Source: Psychrobacillus sp. FSL K6-4046 (GTDB lineage Bacteria > Bacillota > Bacilli > Bacillales_A > Planococcaceae). Taken from it: 64,000 nt of DNA. The stretch is from the NCBI RefSeq assembly GCF_038624605.1, contig NZ_CP152020.1, positions 868,001 through 932,000 on the forward strand. The letters run 5' to 3'. This document shows positions 42,393-51,957 of this stretch, piece by piece. Numbering within the stretch: position 1 is the first letter of the stretch; each line of letters opens with the position of its first letter. The notes under the pieces were generated by a model. The model was not told the origin of the DNA, searched no databases, and saw only the letters and a program-made list of their open reading frames with translations. A program made the translations under genes and the position numbers.

Positions 42393-42453
42393 GTAAAGTC
42401 AGCTTGACATTGCTTTGGAAAGTAAAGTATACTTTACGTAAAGTTAGCTTTAC
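42393..42453 (+). promoter_or_regulatory. Promoter with three tandem 16-bp operators
   Basis: Sites: GTAAAGTCAGCTTGAC (42393-42408), the perfect palindrome GTAAAGTATACTTTAC (42422-42437), and GTAAAGTTAGCTTTAC (42438-42453), the last two directly abutting. A promoter TTGACA (42404-42409), 18 bases, TATACT (42428-42433) is covered by them. The XRE regulator downstream is the obvious binder. Confidence 0.8.
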
Positions 42454-42469
42454 AAAAGGGAGGGTACTG

Positions 42470-42670
42470 GTGAAAAATTATGTTCGAGATAAGCGAATGG
42501 AACTAGGATTGACGCAGGATGAATTATCAGAAAAACTGGAGGTGTCTCGGCAAACTATCATTTCTTTAGAAAAAGGAAAGTATAATCCATCTATTCAATT
42601 GGCGTTTAAGCTTTCCAGGTTATTCAAATGTTATATAGAAGACATTTTCATTTACGAGGGGGACGATTAA
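42470..42670 (+). CDS. XRE-family helix-turn-helix regulator
   Basis: 66 residues, essentially one Cro/CI helix-turn-helix (RMELGLTQDELSEKLEVSRQ then TIISLEKGKYNPSIQLAFKL). GTG at 42470 is preceded by AAGGGAGGG; the frame runs open further left but that part is shadow sequence. Probably represses its own operon through the three operators upstream; the two membrane proteins after it are co-transcribed (0 and 15 base gaps). Similar three-gene units are common in Bacillales, but the ligand or signal is unknown. Confidence 0.88.
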   Translation: MKNYVRDKRMELGLTQDELSEKLEVSRQTIISLEKGKYNPSIQLAFKLSRLFKCYIEDIFIYEGDD

Positions 42671-42982
42671 ATGAATGGAGAATTTGATTGGTTCACGTTT
42701 TTAATTGGGTTACCAACGGCGATAGCAATTATGGGGATTACTTTTTTTGTTTTTCGTAGAATCGGAAAGAAAAAAAGACTGTTTGATGAAAGGTACAATC
42801 AAGTACATTCAACAGCAAGATCTTATTCCTGGAAAGTCACAACTGCTGCAATATTAGTAGCATGGATGATTATTATCATTGTGGAGGGACCAGGACTTGC
42901 ATTCTTCATAATGACCGGTCTTTGGGTTGTACACATAGTCTCTTATGGGGTAGGGGCTGCAGTAGCAGATAAAAATAACTAA
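42671..42982 (+). CDS. Membrane protein co-transcribed with the XRE regulator
   Basis: 103 residues. Three helices: WFTFLIGLPTAIAIMGITFF, SWKVTTAAILVAWMIIIIVE and LAFFIMTGLWVVHIVSYGVG, with a basic loop RRIGKKKRLFDERYNQVH between the first two. GAGGGGG lies upstream, and the ATG follows the regulator's stop at once. Family not recognised with certainty. May be the sensor or target that the regulator controls. Confidence 0.7.
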   Translation: MNGEFDWFTFLIGLPTAIAIMGITFFVFRRIGKKKRLFDERYNQVHSTARSYSWKVTTAAILVAWMIIIIVEGPGLAFFIMTGLWVVHIVSYGVGAAVADKNN

Positions 42983-42997
42983 AAGGAGGAATAAATC

Positions 42998-43186
42998 ATG
43001 ACCAAGGCTAAATGGGCACTAGTGGCATCCTTATTTGCTTTAATCGGAATGCCATTAATTTTTTTAGGAATTTCGATATATACAGGACAGTGGTATTACT
43101 TTCTCTTTAGCCTGCCGGCGGGGTTAACGGCAGGGATAACTGGTTTAGTGTCATCTCTTGTACAAATACAATTGGAAAAGAAATAA
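42998..43186 (+). CDS. Small two-helix membrane protein of the XRE operon
   Basis: 62 residues with two helices (WALVASLFALIGMPLIFLGI; FLFSLPAGLTAGITGLVSSL). AAGGAGG lies upstream. Last gene of the three-gene unit before a terminator. Unknown function. Confidence 0.7.
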   Translation: MTKAKWALVASLFALIGMPLIFLGISIYTGQWYYFLFSLPAGLTAGITGLVSSLVQIQLEKK

Positions 43187-43189
43187 AAA

Positions 43190-43226
43190 CAAGGCTATCA
43201 CACATTTATTTGTGTATAGCCTTTTC
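43190..43226 (+). terminator. Intrinsic terminator of the XRE operon
   Basis: AAGGCTAT and ATAGCCTT with inner CACA/TGTG, followed by TT. Confidence 0.8.
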
Positions 43227-43276
43227 TATATGATAAAATAAGAACAAATATTCTATTTTTAGTGAGGTGTAGTACG

Positions 43277-44482
43277 ATGGCAGCTATTCGTTTTTTACAT
43301 GTGGCAGATTTACATTTGGACAGTCCCTTTAAAGGTCTTTCATCTATCCCTAAAAATAGATGGCAGGAAATCAGAGAAAGCACATTTCATGCCTTTGAAA
43401 ATATGATTCAGTATGCAGTTACGACTAAGCCAGACTTTGTCCTTATAGCCGGAGATATATACGATGGTGAAAATCGGAGCTTGCGAGCCCAGCATTTATT
43501 TCAAAGGGGAATGGAAGCTCTTCGAGAAGTCGGGGTACCGGTTTTCATTTGTCATGGGAATCATGATCATTTGAGTGGCAACTGGGTGCGTTTCCAGTTA
43601 CCTGACAATGTACAGGTCTTCGGTCAGGATGTAGAGACTAAAACGATTGCTGTCCAAGGAAATCAAGTCCATATTTCTGGCTTTAGCTATAAGGAGCGTC
43701 ATATCCGAGATGCGATGCATTCCTATTATCCGAATGCCAGTGGTCAGGGCTATCATATCGGAATGCTACATGGGAGCTTAGAGGGAGACAAAGAGCATGA
43801 TGTGTATGCTCCGTTTCGTCAAAGTGATTTAATCGGGAAGGGGTATGACTACTGGGCGCTTGGACATATACATAAGCGACAGGTGTTACATATGGATCCT
43901 GCTATTGTTTATCCAGGTAATATTCAAAGCCGCCATCGAAATGAAAGAGGCAAGAAAGGGTTCTATGATGTAACTCTAACCAAAGATAAAACAGAGCTAC
44001 AATTTGTTCCATGTAGCATGTTTATATACGATCAGTTAGAGGTTTCCTGCAAGCATATCATCCATGCCAATGAATTGATAAGCCTTGTGGAGCAGGAGCT
44101 AAAGGATTATGTGGAACAAAACGGAAACGCCATAGTAGAACTTACGCTTTCCGATATTTCAGAGGAAACTTTTGAAATGCTTGATGCCTCATCGAGGGAG
44201 GAGTGGCTAGCTATTTTTCAGGAATCTCTAGACAAGCATAATCCATTTATTCTCCTCAAGGATTTAACTATTAACCTACCAGCTAGTCAGTTAAACGAAG
44301 CACTTATACTTTCAGAAATATGGGAAGGGTGGGATTCCGCCGCATGGAAGCTTGCTGTAAAAGAATTGTATCAGCATCCAAAAGGTAGTCGATATCTACC
44401 AAGCATTGACGAGCATTTCATTGAAGAGGTCAAAGAAGAATCAAAACAATTACTGAACAAGGCTGTATCGAGGGGAGTGTAG
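43277..44482 (+). CDS. yhaO: YhaO, SbcD-like metallophosphoesterase
   Basis: 401 residues. Calcineurin-like nuclease motifs: HVADLHLDSP, LIAGDIYDGENRS, CHGNHDHLSG, MLHGSLEG and ALGHIHKRQ, the five metal-binding blocks of Mre11/SbcD proteins. ATG at 43277 follows GAGGTG. The next gene encodes the SMC-like ATPase YhaN, and the two likely form an SbcCD-like complex acting on DNA ends or structures; this role is known for homologues, not shown here. Confidence 0.93.
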   Translation: MAAIRFLHVADLHLDSPFKGLSSIPKNRWQEIRESTFHAFENMIQYAVTTKPDFVLIAGDIYDGENRSLRAQHLFQRGMEALREVGVPVFICHGNHDHLSGNWVRFQLPDNVQVFGQDVETKTIAVQGNQVHISGFSYKERHIRDAMHSYYPNASGQGYHIGMLHGSLEGDKEHDVYAPFRQSDLIGKGYDYWALGHIHKRQVLHMDPAIVYPGNIQSRHRNERGKKGFYDVTLTKDKTELQFVPCSMFIYDQLEVSCKHIIHANELISLVEQELKDYVEQNGNAIVELTLSDISEETFEMLDASSREEWLAIFQESLDKHNPFILLKDLTINLPASQLNEALILSEIWEGWDSAAWKLAVKELYQHPKGSRYLPSIDEHFIEEVKEESKQLLNKAVSRGV

Positions 44483-44487
44483 AGGGT

Positions 44488-47205
44488 ATGAAAATAGAAA
44501 AGCTCCACATATATGGCTTTGGAAAACATGAAAATCTAGAGGTTAATGTACATGATGGGATTAACGTATTCTATGGAGAAAATGAAGCCGGGAAGTCCAC
44601 GATTCAGCAATTTATACTTCACATCCTTTTTGGCTTCCCGCAACGAAATTCACAGCTGCTAAGATATGAGCCTAGAAGTAATGCCACCTATGGAGGTAAA
44701 ATACAAATTCTAATGGACGATGGCAGTAGAGTTTTCATCGAGAGAGTAAAAGGGAAGGCAAGTGGAGATGTAACCTTATATTTTGAGGATGGTACTCGAG
44801 GAGGAGAAAAGGAGCTTGCGGCAATATTGAATGCTTATAGTCGAGCAGATTATGAGGCAATCTTTTCATTTTCTCTACTTCAGCTGCAAGGATTTGAAAA
44901 AATGACGGAGGAAGAGCTGACACGTACTTTACTTTCTTCTGGAACTACAGGAATGGACACGTTATCTAGTGTTGAAATGCAGTTTGCAAAAGAAATGGGA
45001 GAGCTATATAAGCCTACTGGGCGAAAGCCCCTCATCAATCAAAAAATGGAGGAGATAAGACAGCTTGAAACAGCTTGGAAGGCAGAAATGGACCAAGTGG
45101 AAAAGTACGAGTCCTCCATCCAGCGTTTAAATGAGATTGAAAGCATCTTAAAAGAATCGGTAGAACGTGAGAAAGAGCTAGCGGACCGACTTCAGGATTA
45201 TTCCCATTGGAAGCAATTAAAACCGTTAAAAATAGCGGAAAATGAGCTTTTAGAGAAATTGGATAAGCTACCAAGTCATTCATTTCCTCCGGAAGGTCTT
45301 CGACGATATGAGGCTATTAAGGACAAGCAGACCAATACTCAAATAGCTGTAGAACAATTAAAGCAGGAGCTGCAGTCAATGGTTCATAGTAGTGAAGCAA
45401 TAGCTCCAGAAACTCTAGAGGAAATCCAAGATTTTTTAAGCCAGGAATCTCAATGGCATCAATTACGTGCAAAACGAGTCCAGTTAGAAGAGGAGCATAG
45501 TAAAATTCTCCAGCAGCAAATGCAAGAGCTTAGCCTAGTTGGAATTGATTGGGAAAGCAGCTTAAATGATATTGTGGCGGCTGATGTATCGATCCAGCAG
45601 GAGGACCGGCTGGTGACGATGCTTAACCAACAAGAGCAGCTTAATCAACAATTTCAACAAGAAGAACGTTTGCTAAACCTGAAAATGCAGGATGTCGAGC
45701 AGCTAGAAAAACAGCTTCGTGAATCTAAACGTTCACGTAATTCATCTAAGGGTCAGAGTAACACAAAAGGTATTCTATTTTCACTAGTAGGATTTGTACT
45801 GATGATTGGGTTAATCTTTAGTGTTCTTGCATCCAATTGGCTAATTGCGCTCCTTACTGTAATTATAAGTGCTGGGATATACGGCGGGTTTACCTTGCTT
45901 ATCAAAGGTCTTCAAAAAGAGAATGAGGCTCATCAATATACAGATTTATTAGAGGAAGAATTAAGGAGTCTTAAGGATCAAATTGTGCATCTAGAAGGTG
46001 TAGTTTCAGAAGTTGAACATCAAAAGAAGGAATGCAAGCATAAAATTTATGCCTTTTTAAGAAATTATCAAATTGATGAAGAATTATCCCCAAGCTTACT
46101 GCCTGAGCTATTTAACCGGTTAAGACTTATTCAAAATCAACAAATCCAACTTGACCAGATGGAAGGTAAGCTCGAGGAAGTCAGTAGAAATTTAAGGGAC
46201 TTGGAACGCAGAGCACAGTCCTTAGTGAAATCCCAGTTAGTAGAAGATATTTTATTTCATCAGCTCCGAGAAATTTATTTGAAAGAAAAGAAACGGCTTG
46301 AAGAAGAGCAGACTACTCTTAGTAAAATAACAAAGCTTCAAGAAAAGTTAAATGAGCTAGAATTGTTATTAAGTGCTCAGGAACAGCAGATTACTACGCT
46401 GTTTATGGAGGCGGGAGTTTCAACAGAAAGTGATTTTTACCAAGCACATGTAGTTTCGCAAGCTAGAGCAGCGCTAGAAAAAGAATTAGAGCATGTAAGA
46501 ATGCAATTAGGCGATCGAAAAGTAAACATAAATGATTTTGAAGAAGGCTTTGAAGTAACAGCAAGAGAAACTTTAGAGGCGATGAAAGAAAAAAGTCAAA
46601 TTCTTTTAGAAGAAAAAGCAACCTTACTTTATGAAACGAGTCGCTTACTCGAGAATGAGGAACAAAGTCAAAAGCTACAGCAATTAGAAGAGAAAAAATC
46701 AGAGCTGTATGAGTTAGTAAAAAAATGGGCTGCTTATAAAACGGTAACAGAAGCAATCAAGCAGACAGTATTGCAGTTAAAAGAAGAACGGCTGCCAGAC
46801 GTACTTGATAAAGCCAAAAGCTATTTTAGGATCTTAACGAACGAATCCTACGAGCTGCTAGAGTTTACACCCGAAGGATTATTCGAGGCCGTTAAACCTA
46901 GTGGAGAACGATTTCGAATAGCAGAGCTAAGTCAGGCAACGAAGGAGCAGGCATATATTGCATTAAGGATTGCATTAGCCGTTTCCTTAAAGAATAGGGT
47001 AGCTTTTCCTATTATTCTAGATGATCCATTTGTACATTTCGATCGAAACCGCTTAAAACAAGTGGTACAATTAATGAAAGAGCTACAAAATGAACATCAA
47101 TTACTATATTTTACGTGTCATGAGCATATGCGTCTTAGTTGGAATGAGGCTCATATAATAGATGTAGCGACATTACAAGTTGGAAGTGGAGGGGTTTTGA
47201 GATGA
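44488..47205 (+). CDS. yhaN: YhaN, SbcC/Rad50-like ATPase
   Basis: 905 residues. N-terminal Walker [15 protein letters not shown] in an AAA_27-type domain, long coiled coils (residues ~190-780) with a central hydrophobic stretch [20 protein letters not shown] at about 425-470, which looks membrane-spanning as in other YhaN proteins, and a C-terminal Walker B with [20 protein letters not shown]. Partner of YhaO. The yhaM start overlaps its stop by 4 bases. Three-gene order yhaO-yhaN-yhaM as in B. subtilis. Confidence 0.93.
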   Translation: MKIEKLHIYGFGKHENLEVNVHDGINVFYGENEAGKSTIQQFILHILFGFPQRNSQLLRYEPRSNATYGGKIQILMDDGSRVFIERVKGKASGDVTLYFEDGTRGGEKELAAILNAYSRADYEAIFSFSLLQLQGFEKMTEEELTRTLLSSGTTGMDTLSSVEMQFAKEMGELYKPTGRKPLINQKMEEIRQLETAWKAEMDQVEKYESSIQRLNEIESILKESVEREKELADRLQDYSHWKQLKPLKIAENELLEKLDKLPSHSFPPEGLRRYEAIKDKQTNTQIAVEQLKQELQSMVHSSEAIAPETLEEIQDFLSQESQWHQLRAKRVQLEEEHSKILQQQMQELSLVGIDWESSLNDIVAADVSIQQEDRLVTMLNQQEQLNQQFQQEERLLNLKMQDVEQLEKQLRESKRSRNSSKGQSNTKGILFSLVGFVLMIGLIFSVLASNWLIALLTVIISAGIYGGFTLLIKGLQKENEAHQYTDLLEEELRSLKDQIVHLEGVVSEVEHQKKECKHKIYAFLRNYQIDEELSPSLLPELFNRLRLIQNQQIQLDQMEGKLEEVSRNLRDLERRAQSLVKSQLVEDILFHQLREIYLKEKKRLEEEQTTLSKITKLQEKLNELELLLSAQEQQITTLFMEAGVSTESDFYQAHVVSQARAALEKELEHVRMQLGDRKVNINDFEEGFEVTARETLEAMKEKSQILLEEKATLLYETSRLLENEEQSQKLQQLEEKKSELYELVKKWAAYKTVTEAIKQTVLQLKEERLPDVLDKAKSYFRILTNESYELLEFTPEGLFEAVKPSGERFRIAELSQATKEQAYIALRIALAVSLKNRVAFPIILDDPFVHFDRNRLKQVVQLMKELQNEHQLLYFTCHEHMRLSWNEAHIIDVATLQVGSGGVLR

Positions 47206-48140
47206 AGGGAATTACACAACTACGAGTAGGAGATCCTGTCGATCATTTCTTACTGATTAAACAATCAACTAAAGGTATCACTACCGTTGGAAAACCGTTT
47301 ATGTCACTAATATTGCAGGATAAAAGTGGAGATATTGAAGCGAAGCTATGGGATACGAATGAGGAGCATGAAAAGCAATACGCAGCTAGTCAAATAGTGC
47401 GTGTCGGTGGAGAAATCCAAGACTATCGCGGGAAATTCCAGCTACGAGTAAAAAGTATCCGACCTGTGAAATCAGACGAGACGATATCTATTAATGACTT
47501 AGTCCCATCAGCAGAAAAGTCAAAAGAAGAATTGATGGAGGAGTTACTTCAATTTTTCTTCGAGATGAAAAACCCTGTGATACAACGAGTAACACGTCAT
47601 TTAATGAAAAAGCATCAAACTGCATTTATGACATATCCAGCTGCTACTAAAAATCATCATGATTATGCTTCTGGTTTAATCGATCATGTTGTTTCCATGC
47701 TTAAGCTAGGGAAATCGCTTTGCGAGCTGTATCCGACTTTAAACAAGGATCTTTTGTATGCCGGGATCATCTTACATGATATTGGGAAGGTTTTAGAGCT
47801 TTCTGGTCCTGTCGCTACTACGTATACAATTGAAGGTAACCTTCTAGGGCATATTACGATAATGGTAAATGAAATATCAAAGGCAGCGGAAGAGCTTCAA
47901 ATTGAAGGCGAAGAAATAATGCTCCTTCAGCATATGGTGCTTTCACATCATGGTAAAGAAGAGTGGGGCAGTCCTAAGCGTCCAATGGTGCGTGAAGCGG
48001 AGATCTTGCACTATATTGATAATATCGATGCCAAGATGAATATGCTTAATCGTGCTTTAGCAAAAACAAATCCAGGTGAATTCACTGAGCGTCTATTCCC
48101 ATTAGAAAATCGTTCCTTCTATAAACCTACTTTTGAATAG
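47202..48140 (+). CDS. yhaM: YhaM, 3'-5' exoribonuclease
   Basis: 312 residues. N-terminal OB-fold ([20 protein letters not shown] then LWDTN) and an HD domain with metal motifs [22 protein letters not shown] and [13 protein letters not shown]. subtilis YhaM degrades single-stranded RNA and DNA from the 3' end. Translationally coupled to yhaN. Ends at a very strong terminator. Confidence 0.95.
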   Translation: MKGITQLRVGDPVDHFLLIKQSTKGITTVGKPFMSLILQDKSGDIEAKLWDTNEEHEKQYAASQIVRVGGEIQDYRGKFQLRVKSIRPVKSDETISINDLVPSAEKSKEELMEELLQFFFEMKNPVIQRVTRHLMKKHQTAFMTYPAATKNHHDYASGLIDHVVSMLKLGKSLCELYPTLNKDLLYAGIILHDIGKVLELSGPVATTYTIEGNLLGHITIMVNEISKAAEELQIEGEEIMLLQHMVLSHHGKEEWGSPKRPMVREAEILHYIDNIDAKMNMLNRALAKTNPGEFTERLFPLENRSFYKPTFE

Positions 48141-48144
48141 CTAG

Positions 48145-48184
48145 AAAAAACGTAAAGGTCTATTTGACCTTTACGTTTTTTTTG
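48145..48184 (+). terminator. Intrinsic terminator after yhaM
   Basis: AAAAAACGTAAAGGTC pairs perfectly with GACCTTTACGTTTTTT around TATTT. Confidence 0.93.
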
Positions 48185-48207
48185 AAAAGAATTATATGGG
48201 ATAGAGA

Positions 48208-48236
48208 CAAAAAAAGACCGCGACGTGAGTCACGGT
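48208..48236 (-). terminator. Intrinsic terminator after prsA
   Basis: On the minus strand GACCGTGAC and GTCGCGGTC form the stem, then seven T. Confidence 0.88.
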
Positions 48237-48261
48237 CCCCTATATTATAGGATATATCTAA

Positions 48262-49182
48262 TTATTTTTCAGTTTCTTCAGTTGCTGGTTGCTCTGTAGA
48301 ACCTGCAGCGTCTCCTGCAGCTAAAAATTCATCCAACGCTTTTTCTAAATCTTTATCTTTGATGTCAACTTTAGCATCTTTTAACAATTTAGAAATTTTA
48401 GGTAGTAATGCAGCTTGATCTGCTTTTTCAAGTTTCAAGTTTTTCTCTAACTCTGCTTTTTTGTCATCATATGACTCTTTAACTTCACGCTTGTCCGTAA
48501 CTTCGATAACGTGGAATCCAAAGCTAGATTGAACTGGCTCACTGATTACGTTAGGCTCTAAGGCAAATGCAGCTTCTTCAAATTCTGCAGCCATTGCACC
48601 TTTACCAAACCAACCTAATTCTCCACCACTTTGTTGTGCAGCTGGTTCTGTAGAATAAGCTTTTGCCACTTCCGCAAAATCTTTTCCGGATTCTAATTCA
48701 GCTTTAACTTTCTTAGCCGTTTCTTCATCCTCTACAAGCACGTGGCGTGCATTAATTTCATTTTTCGTATTTTCATATTCAGCCTTAATTTCATCTTCTG
48801 AAACTTCTACATCTTCAATAAGAGCAGCTTCTTGTAGAAGGTTAAGACGTAAATACTTTTTGTAGGATTCTTCTGTGTATCCTTGTTGTGCAAGCAATGT
48901 TTCAAAGTTTTCCCCAAGTTGTTCTTTATCTGCTTTTAGCTGAGCATCTACTTGTTTGTCGGTAACATCGTACTTAGAGTCTAATACTTTTTCAATCATA
49001 AGAAGTTGAAAAGCTTGATCTCCAATAGAAGCCTTCATTTCTTCATATAAATCATTTTGTGTAATGTCGCCTACTTTAGAGGATGCAATTACTTTACTGC
49101 TATCTGCAGATTCATTGTCATTACAAGCCCCTAATGCAAGAACAGATGCTGCTAATGTTAATGATAAAACTGTTTTTTTCAT
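48262..49182 (-). CDS. prsA: Foldase lipoprotein PrsA
   Basis: 306 residues. Signal peptide with lipobox LGAC (residues ~17-20), an N-terminal SurA-like helical region, a parvulin peptidyl-prolyl isomerase domain (NARHVLVEDEETAKKVKAEL; GGELGWFGKGAMAAEFEEAA; SSFGFHVIEVTD) and a Glu/Ala/Gly-rich tail. Anchored on the outer membrane face, where it folds exported proteins. ATG at 49182 has AGGAGAG upstream; the frame runs open 21 codons further but without a ribosome site. Confidence 0.95.
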   Translation of the reverse strand: MKKTVLSLTLAASVLALGACNDNESADSSKVIASSKVGDITQNDLYEEMKASIGDQAFQLLMIEKVLDSKYDVTDKQVDAQLKADKEQLGENFETLLAQQGYTEESYKKYLRLNLLQEAALIEDVEVSEDEIKAEYENTKNEINARHVLVEDEETAKKVKAELESGKDFAEVAKAYSTEPAAQQSGGELGWFGKGAMAAEFEEAAFALEPNVISEPVQSSFGFHVIEVTDKREVKESYDDKKAELEKNLKLEKADQAALLPKISKLLKDAKVDIKDKDLEKALDEFLAAGDAAGSTEQPATEETEK

Positions 49183-49268
49183 AAAAATCTCTCCTAACTT
49201 CATCTTGCTGCAACTGTAACTATACCATAAACGAAATAAAAACAAAAATGGTTCCCGTGCATTTGCCC

Positions 49269-49297
49269 ACCATATTTGGAAACCACCGCATAAGATA
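49269..49297 (+). promoter_or_regulatory. Candidate sigma-K-type sporulation promoter
   Basis: ACC (49269-49271), 17 bases, then CATAAGATA (49289-49297), which fits the sigma-K -10 pattern CATANNNTA with an AC-type -35. It lies 25 bases before the spore-peptide start. Confidence 0.5.
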
Positions 49298-49321
49298 AAT
49301 TAGAAAGAGGAGGTGTTCTAA

Positions 49322-49438
49322 ATGGGTGGACAATACAACTACGGCGGTGGCTCTGGTGCTGGTGCTGGTTCAGGTTTTGCTTTATTGGTAGTTCTGTTTA
49401 TTCTTTTGATTATCGTTGGCGCTGCTTTCATCTACTAA
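49322..49438 (+). CDS. SscA/YjcZ-family small spore peptide
   Basis: 38 residues, missed by length cut-offs. N-terminal Gly/Tyr/Ser/Ala-rich part MGGQYNYGGGSGAGAGSG, then one hydrophobic helix (FALLVVLFILLIIVGAAFIY). This is the layout of the YjcZ family and of B. subtilis SscA, a small spore-coat assembly protein encoded in the same region. AGGAGGTG lies 5 bases upstream. A sigma-K-like promoter precedes it, consistent with mother-cell expression. Confidence 0.85.
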   Translation: MGGQYNYGGGSGAGAGSGFALLVVLFILLIIVGAAFIY

Positions 49439-49495
49439 CGTAATCAATGACTAAGGACACTTAGGTGTTCTTAGTCACTGTATGGCTAATAAAAG

Positions 49496-49534
49496 AAATG
49501 ACCCAATCATATAAATGATTTGGGTCAATTTTTC
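49496..49534. terminator. Bidirectional intrinsic terminator
   Basis: AATGACCCAATCAT and ATGATTTGGGTCAATT form the stem; T-run follows. A second hairpin at 49446-49478 (TGACTAAG/CTTAGTCA with inner CAC/GTG) has no T-run. Confidence 0.82.
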
Positions 49535-49536
49535 TA

Positions 49537-49722
49537 TTAAACTGCGTAAACTAACTCAACATAGAAAGATACAAGAAGAATCGTAATTAATATATTAATG
49601 GTTCTAAAAATCTTAGGATGTTTTTCTTCTGGGATTTCTTTTGACATCACAAGTGCATATGTCATTCGATTAATTTGTAGCAAGTAAAATGCTGAGAATA
49701 GAACTAAAGTAAATATGATCAT
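49537..49722 (-). CDS. Small two-helix membrane protein, unknown
   Basis: 61 residues, two helices (IIFTLVLFSAFYLLQI; TINILITILLVSFYVELVYA) with a short charged loop SKEIPEEKHPKIF. ATG at 49722 has GGGAG 8 bases upstream. Lies in the prsA-scoC interval, where B. subtilis also has small membrane genes; family not recognised. Confidence 0.65.
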   Translation of the reverse strand: MIIFTLVLFSAFYLLQINRMTYALVMSKEIPEEKHPKIFRTINILITILLVSFYVELVYAV

Positions 49723-49790
49723 GTCTAAACTCCCTTCATGTACACTAAGCATATCAAATTAGGGGTATTAGTTACAAGTGTAACATATTA

Positions 49791-50336
49791 CTAATGATGG
49801 GAAGCGACGATTAAAATTTGATAACCAGCGTCTGTTTCTTCGACAAAAGCACTTCTAGGTGATTTACTTAAATTCTTTACATAGATCAAATCTATCAGGC
49901 ACATACCGCAATGATAGGCTAATAGCATAATGAAATAATGAGCAAAATGTGGCGCCACAAGAGCACCTATTAGAATAGCAGCGTTTATAAAAATAAAAGG
50001 TGAAAGCAACGAAAATATAAACTGATATTTATTTATTGGTTCACAGACTTTTATGGAAACTATCGGAAGAAAACCATAACGTCTGTTAAGAGTTACTTTT
50101 ATATGATCACGAATAGTAAATAACGGAAGAAAATGAAACAACTTGTGAAGTGGATATACCATTATCATACCAATCGCAAATAGCCAAAAGAAGTCATCAG
50201 ATTTATGTGAGTCATTAATAGTTTCTTGTAAAGCATAGACAATTGAAAAAACGGACATAACTAGTATGGAAGATAGGAAAAATAGCCGTTCCATACCATA
50301 TTGTTTTTTGACATTAATAGTTTTCCAACAATGCAA
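49791..50336 (-). CDS. DUF3267-like membrane protein
   Basis: 181 residues, about four helices. HKLFHFLPLF after helix 2 resembles the HExxH-like position of DUF3267 proteins (zinc-metalloprotease-like membrane family), but the Glu is missing here (HKLFH), so protease activity is doubtful. TTG at 50336 with GGAG upstream. Position next to scoC matches B. subtilis yhaJ-type genes. Function unknown. Confidence 0.65.
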   Translation of the reverse strand: MHCWKTINVKKQYGMERLFFLSSILVMSVFSIVYALQETINDSHKSDDFFWLFAIGMIMVYPLHKLFHFLPLFTIRDHIKVTLNRRYGFLPIVSIKVCEPINKYQFIFSLLSPFIFINAAILIGALVAPHFAHYFIMLLAYHCGMCLIDLIYVKNLSKSPRSAFVEETDAGYQILIVASHH

Positions 50337-50457
50337 GATTGATGCATCTCCTATATAGTAAAATATATTTCAGATACATACAATACGATGTTTCTATATA
50401 AAATACAAGCTTATTAATTGTAAAGATTTATAGAACGCTTACATTGCTGATATGACG

Positions 50458-50991
50458 CTATTCTGCCTTTGTGAAAGACTCATCAATATTTTGAATAGAA
50501 CGCTCGAATATTTCCATGAAGTCGTCACCATAAATATTGCGAATAACTGCCATAACATCCATGAAGTCTGGAAACCTGCCGTACAAATCTTTCATTGGAC
50601 GAGACCCTTCAATAACAGAATGAGGAGTTTGGTGGTAATTCTCATACATTTCCTCTAAAAGTAGTTGACCTTTTTCCGTAACGTCTACATAAGTGTTGCG
50701 CTTGTCTGTGTCTCGTTTAGAGAAAGAAAGCAATCCACGCTCCTCGAGTTTCTTAGAGAAATTAAAGGCTGTAGAAACATGCATAACTCCAAATTTAGCT
50801 ACATCTGAAATGGTCGCACCTTTTAAATGATAGGATATCCATAAAATATGGTGTTCATTAATATTAAGGTCATAGGGCTTAATCCATGTTTGCCAATCTT
50901 TTTCCACTGCCTTCCAAAGAGCCTTGGAAAGTTGAGCGATTCGCTGACTATATAGCATTGCTTCCTTCATCGTATAAAATTGATCAGTCAT
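50458..50991 (-). CDS. scoC: MarR-family transition-state regulator ScoC (Hpr)
   Basis: 177 residues. The MarR winged-helix core matches B. subtilis ScoC/Hpr closely: [40 protein letters not shown] and the C-terminal [16 protein letters not shown]. It represses protease, sporulation and peptide-transport genes during growth. ATG at 50991 is preferred to the upstream in-frame TTG because AAGAAGG lies before it and homologues begin there. The tail is shorter than in B. subtilis. Confidence 0.95.
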   Translation of the reverse strand: MTDQFYTMKEAMLYSQRIAQLSKALWKAVEKDWQTWIKPYDLNINEHHILWISYHLKGATISDVAKFGVMHVSTAFNFSKKLEERGLLSFSKRDTDKRNTYVDVTEKGQLLLEEMYENYHQTPHSVIEGSRPMKDLYGRFPDFMDVMAVIRNIYGDDFMEIFERSIQNIDESFTKAE

Positions 50992-51227
50992 CTCGTATGC
51001 CTTCTTTCTGGTATATAATCTTAACACATTATAGCAATAAAGTAAGAAAATTGAAATAAAATATTTGAAAATATTATTAATTTTATAATAATTTATTTTA
51101 TTTCAACATTAGTCCAGTTAGACAAAATTTCCTATATCGATAAGTATAGACACCTATAGTTAGTCTAGCAAGCTATTCATATAGATATATTTTAGAATAA
51201 TTGAAACATTCAAAAATCTATAGGTTT

Positions 51228-51268
51228 AAAAAAAGTATGCCTTTAATCTAAAAGACTAAACGCATACT
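51228..51268 (-). terminator. Intrinsic terminator after yhaH
   Basis: On the minus strand AGTATGC and GCATACT arms, with inner TTTA/TAAA pairing, precede seven T. Confidence 0.82.
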
Positions 51269-51273
51269 GGTGG

Positions 51274-51651
51274 TTAGTTAGTAACTATAACTTCTTTTTT
51301 CTTAGGAAGTGCTTGTTCAAGCTCATCAATAGCTGTTTGAATGGATGAAATCTCATTTTGTAATTGTTGTTGGAGAGGGGCTGTGTCACTTTGCCACTTT
51401 TCAACGCTTTCTTTCACATCTTTGACTGTTCGTGGAATCATAACCTGTGATTCTGCCTTTAAGCTTTGTATCGATACCTTCACTTTTCGTAGCTGATCGT
51501 TAATATCGGAAAGCTTGTCTTTGTAGTCAGCAGATACCGCTTTAATATTTTCCCTAACTTCTGGACCACTTTTAGGGGTGGATAAAAGTACAGTAGTCGC
51601 ACCTGTTAATGCTCCAAGAGCTACACCAATTAATAATTGTGATACTTTCAT
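51274..51651 (-). CDS. yhaH: YhaH (YtxH-domain protein)
   Basis: 125 residues. N-terminal glycine-rich membrane segment of YtxH type (LLIGVALGALTGATTVLLST then PKSGPEVREN), followed by a long coiled-coil helix and a KKKE tail. YtxH-domain proteins are general-stress-related and membrane-associated. ATG at 51651 has AAGGAGTG upstream. Synteny (scoC-yhaH-trpP) as in B. subtilis. Confidence 0.88.
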   Translation of the reverse strand: MKVSQLLIGVALGALTGATTVLLSTPKSGPEVRENIKAVSADYKDKLSDINDQLRKVKVSIQSLKAESQVMIPRTVKDVKESVEKWQSDTAPLQQQLQNEISSIQTAIDELEQALPKKKEVIVTN

Positions 51652-51717
51652 GCAAATCACTCCTTATATGTATATATTATTCCTTTCCTTTCCATTATTA
51701 AAACATAATATTCAATA

Positions 51718-51753
51718 CAAAAAAAGCTTTCCTCATAAAAGGAAAGCTTTTTC
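51718..51753. terminator. Bidirectional intrinsic terminator
   Basis: AAAAAAGCTTTCCT pairs with AGGAAAGCTTTTT. Confidence 0.85.
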
Positions 51754-51797
51754 AGTGTTTAGGAATTATATAAATATAGACATGTGGATAAATTAAT

Positions 51798-51953
51798 GTC
51801 TAGCTCCACCGCCTTGCCCCTCGGGGTCAAATGGGAAAATACTGCTCCTGCGCAAGCTCGTCGCAAACAAGAGCGTTTGCGGTGGCTGAGGAACTGCCTC
51901 CTCGCATTTCCCCATTTGCCTGTCGGGGCAGACATAGGCGCTTGCGCTTTTCT
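51798..51953. repeat. Dispersed palindromic intergenic repeat (~156 bp)
   Basis: GC-rich relative to its surroundings. The left part (GTCTAGCTCC..CCTTGCCCCTCGGGG) and right part (CCTGTCGGGGCAG..TAGGCGCTTGCGC) are partly self-complementary, as are CAAATGGG and CCCATTTG, so the whole can fold into one long hairpin. Related GTCTAGCTCC...GGCGCTTGCGC elements are widespread in Bacillales intergenic DNA as I remember. A half copy is at 5796. Confidence 0.75.
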
Positions 51954-51957
51954 TGTG

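Noticed and set aside
42191-42469. Upstream extension of the XRE regulator frame
   Set aside because: It overlaps the opposite YhzD-like gene and the operators; the GTG at 42470 has the ribosome site.
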